A stretch of DNA of 12,772 nt from an uncultured Blautia sp. Its GTDB lineage: Bacteria; Bacillota; Clostridia; Lachnospirales; Lachnospiraceae. The notes beneath the pieces are model-generated. The model was not told the origin of the DNA and ran no database searches. It was given only the letters and a program-made list of their open reading frames with translations. How positions within the stretch are numbered: the first letter of the stretch is position 1; each line of letters starts with the position of its first letter. The position numbers and the translations under genes were made by a program. This document shows, piece by piece, positions 7,201 through 12,772 of this stretch. The stretch spans positions 1 through 12,772 of the forward strand of contig URHS01000061.1 of assembly GCA_900547685.1 (NCBI GenBank), in the 5' to 3' direction.

Positions 7201-9483
7201 GTTCCACAGGGCAATGAAAGTGTTTCTTTAGACTTTACAGGAACGGGTATTGAGGTTATTAGTTGTACGAATTATGATAGAGGACTCATGGAAGTCTTGA
7301 TTGACGGAAAATCTTATGGAGAAGTAGATACTTACAGTGCTCAGACAAAACGTCAGCAGAAAATTTTTGGAAAAGACGATCTATCTTATGGAAAACACAC
7401 TATTGTTTTGAAAGTATTAAACAAGAGCAGTCAAGGAGCGGGAAAATCTACAAAAGTAGAATTAGATGCTTTCCGTGTACTGGACAGTACAATGGCAATG
7501 CCTTCTTCAGTTCAGGTATCTACAGTATCAGGAATTACAACTATTGGAAAAGCAAACAGTGCTGTTCAGATGAAAGCAGAAATATTGCCGGAAGATGTGC
7601 TGGATAAAAGTGTAACATGGTATTCTTCTGATACTTCTATTGCAGAGGTAGATGAAAACGGTCTTGTAAGTGTAAAAGAAAAAAATGGTGAAGTAAAAAT
7701 CACTGCAGTATCGAAGGCAGATACTACAAAACGTGGTGAAGTAACTTTAAAGGTAGCCTTAAAGCAGGAAAATGAAAATACAGTAACAGAAATCGAAGAT
7801 GCTGTACAGGAAAATGGCCAGTGGAAACCAAATACTTTAATAACATGGAGTGAGGGTTGGTCCACTTGGGACGGAGAAGCGGACAGGCATCATGGAGGAA
7901 CAAAAACAGAAGCAACAGGAGAAGGGAAATTCTTTGAATATTCCTTTACAGGAACACAGATTGAGGTATACGTACAGAAACATCAAAACTGCGGAAATTT
8001 TGAAATCTATCTGGATGATGAAAAAGTTGGAACTTACTCTTTTGATACAGAAGTTGGAACAGGGGAAGATCAAGCATTGCTGTTTCGATCAGAAAAATTG
8101 TCTAATGAAAAACATAAGATGAAATGTGTAATTACAGCCAGAAATGGAAAACAGCAGGCAAATCTGGATTATTTAAAAGTATATGCTCCGGCAGAAGCAG
8201 CTTCTGTAGATAAATCAAATCTGCAAGAAGTTATTACAGAAGCATCTATATTGTCAGAAGAAGCTTATCTTCAGGATAAGTGGGCGGAATTTCAAAAGGT
8301 ATATAAAGAAGCTGTTGCTGTTATGAACAAAGACAATGCTAAGCAGGACGAAATAGATGAGACAGTAAAAGTATTACAAGCAGCCATTGCAGCTCTCGGA
8401 AAAGCGCAGCCACCTGTTGTGACAAAAGAGACAGGAAAAGCTATTTTAGTGGAATCAAAGCAGATTGTATTAGAATGGGATAAGGTGCAAGGTGCAAAAT
8501 CTTACGAGATTGTAGATGCAGAACATCAAGTAAAGGTAGAAACAACAGATACTTTTGCAAAAGTAGCAGGATTAGAGCCGGGAACAACGTATAATTTTAA
8601 AGTTTATGCAGTAAATGAAGGCGGAAAATCAGAAAAAGCCATTGAAATCAATGAGGTAGCAACCACAAATCCAAATGGAGAAAATGTAATTTCATCTGTT
8701 ACGGATATAGTGAAAACGGTTACAGGAAAAGATAACGTAAAATTGACATGGAAAGCTCCGGCAGATACTGAGGTATCAGGATATATTCTATATTTGGATG
8801 GTGTGAAAAAGGGAGTTGCAGAGGAAGAAACATTTACATTGGAAGGACTTGTAAAAAATCAGATTTATGTAGTAAAAATTATAGCCTTTGATAAAGAAGG
8901 ACACCAGTCACGTCCTGTACAGTTTGCTTTTTCTTTCTCTGAAGAAGAAAAAAAAGGTTGGAACAAGACAGAAAATGGCTGGGAGTACTACGAAAATGGG
9001 AAGAAAGTCATTGGATGGAATGCAATTGAAGGTCATTGGTATTATTTCAATACAAATGGAATAATGGAAACAGGCTGGACAGCAGTAGATGGTTATTGGT
9101 ATTATCTGAATACAGATGGAACAATGGAAACAGGCTGGGTATCTGTAGGAGGCCATTGGTATTATCTGAACACAGACGGAACAATGGAAACGGGCTGGAC
9201 ATCTGTAGGAGGCCACTGGTATTATCTGAATGCAGACGGAACAATGGAAACCGGCTGGACATTTGTAGGAGGTCATTGGTATTATCTGAATACAGACGGA
9301 ACAATGGAAACAGGCTGGGTATCTGTAGGAGGACACTGGTATTATCTGAATACAGACGGAACAATGGAAACAGGCTGGGTACTTGTAGGAAGTGATTGGT
9401 ACTATTTGAATACAGATGGAACCATGGCAAGTAATCAGTGGATTGATGGTTACTATGTAGATGCATCCGGAAAGATGGTATAA
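4261..9483 (+). CDS. Secreted multidomain GH95 alpha-L-fucosidase with cell-wall-binding repeats
   Basis: This 1740-residue enzyme is predicted to cleave terminal alpha-L-fucose, typically alpha-1,2-linked fucose of mucin, milk or plant glycans, outside the cell. Residues 1-29 are a Sec signal peptide (Lys-rich start, hydrophobic core, cleavage after Val-Gln-Ala); there is no lipobox. The GH95 domain spans about 35-850. It keeps the catalytic set of the Bifidobacterium bifidum 1,2-fucosidase AfcA: N446 and N448 in the Asn-Val-Asn...Met-Asn-Tyr-Trp motif, the acid E578 in Pro-Glu-His-Gly, and D736 in Asp-Gly-Asn-Phe-Gly. After it come FN3 (about 855-940), an unassigned beta-sandwich (950-1078), a bacterial Ig-like group 2 domain (1081-1166), a second related beta-sandwich (1176-1313), a FIVAR helical module (1317-1378), two FN3 domains (1384-1470, 1476-1560) and about eight 20-residue choline-binding-type repeats (from 1566). 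The repeats imply non-covalent wall attachment; no LPXTG is present. Some GH95 enzymes instead remove alpha-L-galactose, so exact specificity is uncertain. Confidence 0.93.
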   Translation: MKKKIFKKAFAGLCTVAIAVSSVPVSVQAEQRKTLRSESDLRLWYDEPASKGKNILNGGSFGTTAEDNTWQQQTLPIGNSFMGANVYGEVGQERLTFNQKTLWNGGPSESRSDYDGGNKEIADNGQKMSDVYKEIIELYKEGNDAQANELAKKLTGEVSGYGAYQSWGDIYVDFGFQEENAENYVRDLNLENAVASVDFDYQDTKMHREYFISYPDNVLAMKFTAQGDKKLEFDISFPVDNAEGVTNRKLGKSVKTIVEDDMITVSGEMQDNQLKLNGKLKVETEGGKVQEKDGEKLHVSGASEAVVYVSADTDYLNKYPDYRTGETAQELDTSVEKTVNQASKKGYDKVKEDHIKDYSDIFSRVQLDLGQSIPKKTTDILLNDYNAGKNTEAENRALEVLLFQYGRYLTIASSRAGDLPSNLQGVWQNRVGDHNRIPWASDYHMNVNLQMNYWPTYSTNMAECATPLIDYINSLVEPGKVTAKTYFGVENGGFTAHTQNTPFGWTCPGWDFSWGWSPAALPWILQNCWEYYEYTGDVKYMEEHIYPMLKEAALLYDQILIEDKKTGRLVSAPAYSPEHGPVTAGNTYEQSLIWQLYEDAATAAEILGKDENKAKEWRQRQEKLRPIEIGDSGQIKEWYTETTLGSMGEKGHRHMSHLLGLFPGDLISVDNADYMDAAVVSLKERGEKSTGWGMGQRINAWARTGDGNQAHKLIKNLFHDGIYPNLWDTHTPFQIDGNFGMTSGVSEMLMQSNMGYINMLPSLPDVWANGSVKGLVARGNFEVGMKWADKNLIEASVLSRNGGTATVQAKNASLATVFDENGNPVELNILTGDRISFETEKGKTYTIKNIPQGVKAPTGLTAERLDDQNVELTWDAAEVEGISFNVYRKVGNGDVQLIASNVETNSYKDITAYEKLGTMKYQITALLSGMESEKTEFITIKDKGVSAGMIDDTDSHIIYEGAWGDWKEDVNYNGTVKYLNVPQGNESVSLDFTGTGIEVISCTNYDRGLMEVLIDGKSYGEVDTYSAQTKRQQKIFGKDDLSYGKHTIVLKVLNKSSQGAGKSTKVELDAFRVLDSTMAMPSSVQVSTVSGITTIGKANSAVQMKAEILPEDVLDKSVTWYSSDTSIAEVDENGLVSVKEKNGEVKITAVSKADTTKRGEVTLKVALKQENENTVTEIEDAVQENGQWKPNTLITWSEGWSTWDGEADRHHGGTKTEATGEGKFFEYSFTGTQIEVYVQKHQNCGNFEIYLDDEKVGTYSFDTEVGTGEDQALLFRSEKLSNEKHKMKCVITARNGKQQANLDYLKVYAPAEAASVDKSNLQEVITEASILSEEAYLQDKWAEFQKVYKEAVAVMNKDNAKQDEIDETVKVLQAAIAALGKAQPPVVTKETGKAILVESKQIVLEWDKVQGAKSYEIVDAEHQVKVETTDTFAKVAGLEPGTTYNFKVYAVNEGGKSEKAIEINEVATTNPNGENVISSVTDIVKTVTGKDNVKLTWKAPADTEVSGYILYLDGVKKGVAEEETFTLEGLVKNQIYVVKIIAFDKEGHQSRPVQFAFSFSEEEKKGWNKTENGWEYYENGKKVIGWNAIEGHWYYFNTNGIMETGWTAVDGYWYYLNTDGTMETGWVSVGGHWYYLNTDGTMETGWTSVGGHWYYLNADGTMETGWTFVGGHWYYLNTDGTMETGWVSVGGHWYYLNTDGTMETGWVLVGSDWYYLNTDGTMASNQWIDGYYVDASGKMV
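9001..9480 (+). repeat. 60-bp tandem repeats encoding cell-wall-binding motifs
   Basis: Eight head-to-tail units of exactly 60 bases (20 codons) end the fucosidase gene. The pattern is Gly-Trp-(Val/Thr)-x-Val-Gly-Gly-His-Trp-Tyr-Tyr-Leu-Asn-x-Asp-Gly-Thr-Met-Glu-Thr. Units at 9121-9180, 9181-9240, 9241-9300 and 9301-9360 are nearly identical at the DNA level, while the first (9001-9060) and last (9421-9480) are diverged. This is the CW_binding_1/choline-binding repeat class, which forms a beta-hairpin solenoid binding wall polymers through stacked Trp and Tyr. Near-identical DNA units are prone to expansion and contraction by recombination or slippage. Confidence 0.93.
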
Positions 9484-9492
9484 AGAATAGAA

Positions 9493-9511
9493 AATCTCTT
9501 CTTTAGAGGTT
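9493..9511 (+). other. Weak hairpin after the fucosidase gene, no T tract
   Basis: AATCTCT (9493-9499) can pair with AGAGGTT (9505-9511), with one T-G wobble, around a five-base loop. No T run follows, so it is a poor terminator. Read-through from the fucosidase gene into glyS therefore cannot be excluded. Confidence 0.3.
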
Positions 9512-9538
9512 GAAAACCTGTTGCTTAACAGGTATAAT
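9510..9538 (+). promoter_or_regulatory. glyS promoter with a palindromic spacer
   Basis: TTGAAA (9510-9515), a 17-base spacer and a perfect TATAAT (9533-9538) make a strong housekeeping-sigma promoter. The spacer plus the first T of the -10 box is the inverted repeat ACCTGTTGCTTAACAGGT (9516-9533), with 7-bp arms and a four-base centre. Its position suggests an operator, since a bound repressor would block RNA polymerase, but no regulator is identified. The leader from about 9545 to 9603 is too short for a T-box. Confidence 0.75.
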
Positions 9539-9603
9539 AGGCTTCATAAACAAAAATGCCATAACAGTATTTTGAAAAAATGTAAAATAGAGGAGATTGT
9601 ACA

Positions 9604-10998
9604 ATGGAAAAGACAATGGAAAAGATTGTTGCACTTGCAAAATCCAGAGGATTTGTATATCCGGGTTCTGAAATTTACGGAGGTCTGGCAAATACATGGG
9701 ATTATGGAAATCTCGGTGTTGAGTTGAAAAACAATGTAAAAAAAGCATGGTGGCAGAAATTCGTAATGGAAAGCCCATACAATGTAGGTGTTGACTGTGC
9801 CATTTTAATGAACCCACAGACATGGGTTGCTTCAGGACATTTAGGAGGTTTCTCTGATCCGCTGATGGACTGTAAAGAGTGTCATGAACGTTTTCGTGCA
9901 GATAAAATTATCGAAGATTACTGTGCGGAAAAAGGAATTGCCATTGAAGGAAGTGTAGATGCGTGGTCACAGGAACAGATGAAGGATTTTATTGAAGAAC
10001 ATCAAATTCCATGTCCTACTTGTGGAAAACATAATTTTACAGATATTCGTCAGTTTAATCTGATGTTTAAAACTTTCCAGGGTGTTACAGAGGATGCAAA
10101 AAATACAGTATATTTAAGACCGGAAACAGCGCAGGGTATCTTTGTAAACTTTAAAAATGTACAGAGAACATCCAGAAAGAAACTTCCTTTTGGTATTGCA
10201 CAGATTGGTAAATCTTTCCGTAATGAAATTACACCGGGTAACTTTACATTCCGTACTCGTGAATTCGAGCAGATGGAGCTGGAATTTTTCTGTAAACCGG
10301 ATACAGACTTAGAGTGGTTTGCATACTGGAAACAGTTCTGCCTTGACTGGCTGTACAGTCTGGGATTAAAAGATGAAGAAATTCGTTATCGTGATCACGA
10401 TAAAGAGGAATTGAGTTTCTACAGTAAAGCAACTACAGACGTAGAATTCCTTTTCCCATTTGGTTGGGGTGAACTTTGGGGTATTGCTGACAGAACAGAT
10501 TATGACTTGACACAGCATCAGAATGTTTCCGGACAGGATATGACTTACTTTGATGATGAAACAAAGCAGAAATACATTCCTTATGTTGTTGAGCCATCTC
10601 TTGGCGCTGACCGTATGGTGCTTGCATTCCTTTGCAGTGCTTATGACGAAGAAGTATTAGATGCAGAAAAAAATGATGTTCGTACAGTACTTCGTTTCCA
10701 TCCTGTGCTGGCACCTGTGAAAATCGGTGTGCTTCCATTATCTAAGAAGTTAAATGAAGGTGCATTAAAGGTATTTGAACAGCTGTCTAAAAAATATAAT
10801 TGTGAATTTGATGACAGAGGAAATATTGGTAAACGTTACCGCCGTCAGGATGAAATCGGTACACCATTCTGTGTAACTTATGACTTCGATTCTGAAACAG
10901 ACGGAGCTGTTACAGTACGTGACCGTGACACTATGGAACAGGAAAGAGTAAAAATTGAAGATTTAAAAGCATATTTCGAAGAAAAATTTGTATTCTAA
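9604..10998 (+). CDS. glyS: Glycyl-tRNA synthetase, single-chain dimeric type
   Basis: This class II synthetase charges tRNA-Gly with glycine as a homodimer and is not the bacterial alpha2-beta2 GlyQ/GlyS type. Residues 15-45 hold the N-terminal Arg-Gly-Phe-Val-Tyr-Pro and Trp-Asp-Tyr-Gly motifs. Two Cys-x-x-Cys pairs (C90/C93 and C137/C140) form a probable zinc site. Class II motif 2 is Phe-Arg-Asn-Glu-Ile (205-209) with the following Arg-Thr-Arg-Glu-Phe-Glu-Gln (217-223). Motif 3 is Glu-Pro-Ser-Leu-Gly-Ala-Asp-Arg (330-337). Residues 370-464 are the anticodon-binding domain. The length of 464 residues is normal. AGGAG at 9591-9595 lies eight bases before the chosen ATG; a second ATG at 9616 is too far from it. 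The gene has its own promoter and terminator and is probably monocistronic. Confidence 0.97.
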   Translation: MEKTMEKIVALAKSRGFVYPGSEIYGGLANTWDYGNLGVELKNNVKKAWWQKFVMESPYNVGVDCAILMNPQTWVASGHLGGFSDPLMDCKECHERFRADKIIEDYCAEKGIAIEGSVDAWSQEQMKDFIEEHQIPCPTCGKHNFTDIRQFNLMFKTFQGVTEDAKNTVYLRPETAQGIFVNFKNVQRTSRKKLPFGIAQIGKSFRNEITPGNFTFRTREFEQMELEFFCKPDTDLEWFAYWKQFCLDWLYSLGLKDEEIRYRDHDKEELSFYSKATTDVEFLFPFGWGELWGIADRTDYDLTQHQNVSGQDMTYFDDETKQKYIPYVVEPSLGADRMVLAFLCSAYDEEVLDAEKNDVRTVLRFHPVLAPVKIGVLPLSKKLNEGALKVFEQLSKKYNCEFDDRGNIGKRYRRQDEIGTPFCVTYDFDSETDGAVTVRDRDTMEQERVKIEDLKAYFEEKFVF

Positions 10999-11014
10999 GA
11001 AAGATTGTAAAGGG

Positions 11015-11050
11015 CGGGAGCTGTTGTAAAAGACAGCTTCCGTTTTTTTT
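11015..11050 (+). terminator. Rho-independent terminator after glyS
   Basis: CGGGAGCTGT (11015-11024) pairs with ACAGCTTCCG (11033-11042) over 10 bp, one of them a G-T wobble, around an eight-base loop. Eight T residues follow (11043-11050). It is also the likely landing site for the group IIC intron fragment that begins two bases later. Confidence 0.93.
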
Positions 11051-11052
11051 GC

Positions 11053-11105
11053 GTGCGCCGTAAGGCATACGTTTCTAATGGATGAAAATCCCTAATTTGC
11101 CTTAG
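11053..11105 (+). mobile_element. Probable 5' remnant of a group IIC intron
   Basis: The stretch begins GTGCGCC, matching the group II intron 5' consensus GUGYG. It then shows two hairpins. GTGCGCC (11053-11059) and GGCATAC (11064-11070) pair around a GTAA loop with one mismatch, and GGAT-GAAA-ATCC (11080-11091) has a GNRA-type tetraloop. From memory, the order and sequence resemble the start of domain I in the Oceanobacillus iheyensis group IIC intron (GUGUGCC..., then a GGGUGAGAGUCCC hairpin). The fragment lies two bases after the T tract of the glyS terminator and in the same orientation; group IIC introns are known to insert behind terminator hairpins. Domain V, the 3' end and the maturase gene are absent, so this is a relic. 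The right boundary is a guess. Confidence 0.6.
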
Positions 11106-11146
11106 TAGGTTGTTCTTCAAAATGTCAAATTTCTTGCTGAAAAATT

Positions 11147-11175
11147 TTGAATATGGTATATTTTTCTTATATAAT
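11147..11175 (+). promoter_or_regulatory. Promoter of the Cache-GGDEF gene
   Basis: TTGAAT (11147-11152), a 17-base spacer and TATAAT (11170-11175) form a near-consensus housekeeping promoter. A second TATAAT overlaps at 11175-11180. Transcription would start near 11182, leaving a leader of about 57 bases before the ATG at 11239. Confidence 0.75.
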
Positions 11176-11238
11176 ATAATTTGAACAGTAGAGAAAAATG
11201 AAATAAAAGCAATGTAAACAAGAGAAATGAGGGGGGTT

Positions 11239-11340
11239 ATGGAAAAATATACGAGCTTTGAAAACAAAAAGAAAAAGTTCATATCGTTGATTATAGGTTT
11301 ACTAATATCTGTTGTTGTGATATGTCTTATTTTTTTTTAA
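11239..11340 (+). CDS. N-terminal transmembrane segment of the Cache-GGDEF protein, cut off by a frameshift
   Basis: This short frame of 33 codons starts at an ATG behind a very strong GAGGGGGG site (11229-11236), two bases upstream of the ATG. It encodes a Lys-rich cytoplasmic start (residues 1-13) and one hydrophobic helix (about 15-33), then stops at TAA (11338-11340). It is best read as the first membrane helix of the signalling protein that continues one frame over. Removing one T from the nine-T run (11330-11338) would give Leu-Ile-Phe-Phe-Lys-Asn-Tyr and join the two frames without a gap. As a free peptide it would be a small membrane protein, but the perfect fit to the downstream domain makes that unlikely. 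Confidence 0.7.
   Translation: MEKYTSFENKKKKFISLIIGLLISVVVICLIFF
11330..11338 (+). repeat. Nine-T homopolymer at the frame junction
   Basis: Nine consecutive T residues encode the Phe codons at the end of the first membrane helix. Eight T residues would keep the protein in frame. Tracts of this length are known to slip in replication and transcription. The local context, a Phe codon within the T run directly followed by TAA, is also plausible for +1 ribosomal frameshifting, since the tRNA could re-pair perfectly one base on. Confidence 0.9.
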
Positions 11341-11380
11341 GAACTATAGTAGAATTTACGAGTTACTTTTAAATAAAGAC

Positions 11381-12772
11381 ATGGAACAAATTGAGTTTAC
11401 ATCTGATTTTGTTACAAAGCTTATACAGACAGAAATTGAAAATCTGTTATCAGGATTGGAAGCCAGTCAGAAAATTTTTCTGGATTATGATGGAGAAAAT
11501 CAAGGTGAAGTTGTAGAACTTTTAAGTGAAATAAAGCAAGAACGACATTTTGAAAAAATCGGTGTTGTAAATTTAATGGGAACAAGTCTTGATGATACAG
11601 GGAGAACGAAAAAAATAAAAGATACAGAATTTCTCAACAGTATGTATAATAAAAAAAGTTATGTATCAAATGTTATAGAAATTTCCGATATTATGATGAT
11701 AGCAGTACCTATTACAAGAAATGATAAAGTAACAGGAGCGATATGGGGATATTATTCTATCTCGAAAATTTCTGAGAAAATTGAGTTAACAAAAGGTTCT
11801 CAAAGATATTTTCAAATTATTGATGATACCGGATTGTATATTAGCAGCTCTAATAACATACATTCTTTTGCAAAAGACATAAATATATGGGATGAATTAG
11901 AGAGATATGAAATATCTGAGGGGATAACAGTTGAAGAAATACGTGATAATGTAGTAAATGGGAAATCAGGACAATTTCACTTTACCTTTGAAGAACAGGG
12001 AAGATATGTAACATACGAGCCATTGGGCATTAAAAACTGGTATGTATTTTCTGTGTTGGTGGAGGAATATTTAGGAAATTATGTAAAAGAAATTGAACGG
12101 GCATTTTCTTATCTTCTGTGGGGTGTCTTTGCTGTGCTTGTGATTGGCATAGGATTTATTGGAAGATCTATTTATGTAACCACAGGATATATAAAGAAAC
12201 AAAATGAAAAATTATTCACAAGAAATTCCGTATTGTTTACAGTCTTAAAGTATACACAGGATATTCCTTTTGAGATAAACCTTGTTGATAATACATTGAC
12301 AGTCTATAGGAGTAAAGAGGAAGAAAAAGAGATATGTAGAGAGTTAGATTATTTTAAACCTCAAAATATGCTTCAAAATGAAAGAATATGTGTAGAAGAA
12401 TATGATAAGTATAATGCGGTTTATGAAAGTCTCATCAAGGGAAAAGGAATAGAACCATTAGTTTTACAGTTGAAAATAGATGGAAAGTGGAATTACAACA
12501 AAATTCATGTGGAAACGATTGATAAAAGTCATATAGTGGGATTTTTAGAAGATTATAATGAACAAGAACATCAAAATCAAAAGATGGAAGAAATAAATAT
12601 AAAAAATCAGATTGATTTTTTGACTACTTTATATAATAGAGAGTTTTTTGCGCAGGAAGTAGAAAAAATATTGAAAGAGAGACTATACCATGAAACAGAA
12701 ATGAAATCAGCGTTATTTTTATTAGATTTAGATTTCTTTAAAAAGGCAAATGATACGTTGGGCCATATAGCA
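11381..12772 (+). CDS. Cache-PAS-GGDEF sensor, probable diguanylate cyclase (5' end out of frame, 3' end beyond window)
   Basis: This is the body of a membrane sensor expected to make cyclic di-GMP from two GTP. The frame is open from 11321, and the first ATG is at 11381 with no good ribosome binding site, so the true start is almost certainly 11239 in the other frame. The stretch up to about 12090 is an extracellular Cache-like ligand-binding domain. A second membrane helix follows (about 12098-12180, rich in Leu, Val, Ile and Phe). Next come a linker with a PAS-like fold (about 12190-12560), a short helical connector and the start of a GGDEF domain: Leu-Thr-Thr-Leu-Tyr-Asn-Arg, then Leu-Asp-Leu-Asp-Phe-Phe-Lys and Asn-Asp-Thr-Leu-Gly-His. 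The GGDEF active-site loop lies beyond the window, so catalytic activity cannot be judged. A Cache domain needs a helix on each side, which supports joining it to the 33-codon frame. Confidence 0.85.
   Translation, partial: MEQIEFTSDFVTKLIQTEIENLLSGLEASQKIFLDYDGENQGEVVELLSEIKQERHFEKIGVVNLMGTSLDDTGRTKKIKDTEFLNSMYNKKSYVSNVIEISDIMMIAVPITRNDKVTGAIWGYYSISKISEKIELTKGSQRYFQIIDDTGLYISSSNNIHSFAKDINIWDELERYEISEGITVEEIRDNVVNGKSGQFHFTFEEQGRYVTYEPLGIKNWYVFSVLVEEYLGNYVKEIERAFSYLLWGVFAVLVIGIGFIGRSIYVTTGYIKKQNEKLFTRNSVLFTVLKYTQDIPFEINLVDNTLTVYRSKEEEKEICRELDYFKPQNMLQNERICVEEYDKYNAVYESLIKGKGIEPLVLQLKIDGKWNYNKIHVETIDKSHIVGFLEDYNEQEHQNQKMEEINIKNQIDFLTTLYNREFFAQEVEKILKERLYHETEMKSALFLLDLDFFKKANDTLGHIA

Noticed and set aside
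8908..9466. Long alternative-frame and reverse-strand frames over the fucosidase repeats
   Set aside because: They arise because the 60-bp units are in phase in every frame; the products are low-complexity echoes of the repeat, while the main frame gives the known cell-wall-binding motif.
9516..9533. Rex-type operator at the glyS promoter
   Set aside because: It shares TGTT...AACA with the clostridial Rex box, but the arms are shifted relative to the TTGTTAA-N4-TTAACAA arrangement, so the symmetric positions do not match.
10995..11282. Reverse-strand frame of 95 codons in the glyS-sensor interval
   Set aside because: It overlaps the glyS terminator, the intron fragment and the + strand promoter, and has a composition that simply mirrors the A/T runs (Phe, Lys and Ile rich). 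No ribosome binding site or family likeness.

Overview
The window looks like chromosomal DNA of an AT-rich, low-GC Gram-positive anaerobe of the class Clostridia, most likely a gut Lachnospiraceae. The basis is the Bacillus/Clostridium-type gene order cysE-cysS-mrnC-rlmB-sigH, strong AGGAGG-like ribosome binding sites, a single-chain glycyl-tRNA synthetase, and a very large secreted fucosidase carrying choline-binding-type cell-wall repeats. No species can be named from the sequence alone. All genes read on the + strand.

Layout. (1) 1-76: two tandem hairpins, either an upstream terminator or a mobile-element end. (2) 77-3971: a tightly packed housekeeping operon. cysE (serine acetyltransferase), cysS (cysteinyl-tRNA synthetase), mrnC (Mini-ribonuclease III) and rlmB (23S rRNA 2'-O-methyltransferase) overlap one another, and sigH (sporulation/transition-state sigma factor) follows 15 bases later. 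The operon ends at a strong terminator (3986-4034). It joins cysteine synthesis and charging to 23S rRNA processing and modification. (3) 4261-9483: one giant gene for a secreted GH95 alpha-L-fucosidase of 1740 residues with accessory beta-sandwich, Ig-like, FIVAR and FN3 modules and a C-terminal array of about eight 20-residue cell-wall-binding repeats. (4) 9604-10998: glyS with its own consensus promoter, whose spacer is a perfect inverted repeat, and a strong terminator. (5) 11053 to about 11105: an apparent 5' fragment of a group IIC intron lying directly behind the glyS terminator, where that intron class prefers to insert. (6) From 11239 to the window end: a membrane Cache-PAS-GGDEF signalling protein with its own promoter. 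Its first transmembrane helix is out of frame with the rest because of a nine-T homopolymer, and the gene runs off the window.

Most notable are the T9 frame break in the predicted diguanylate cyclase (phase variation, recoding, decay or sequencing error), the group IIC intron remnant, the palindromic spacer of the glyS promoter, and the surface-anchored GH95 enzyme standing alone between housekeeping genes without transport or fucose-catabolism genes nearby. No CRISPR array, tRNA, rRNA or complete insertion sequence was seen.
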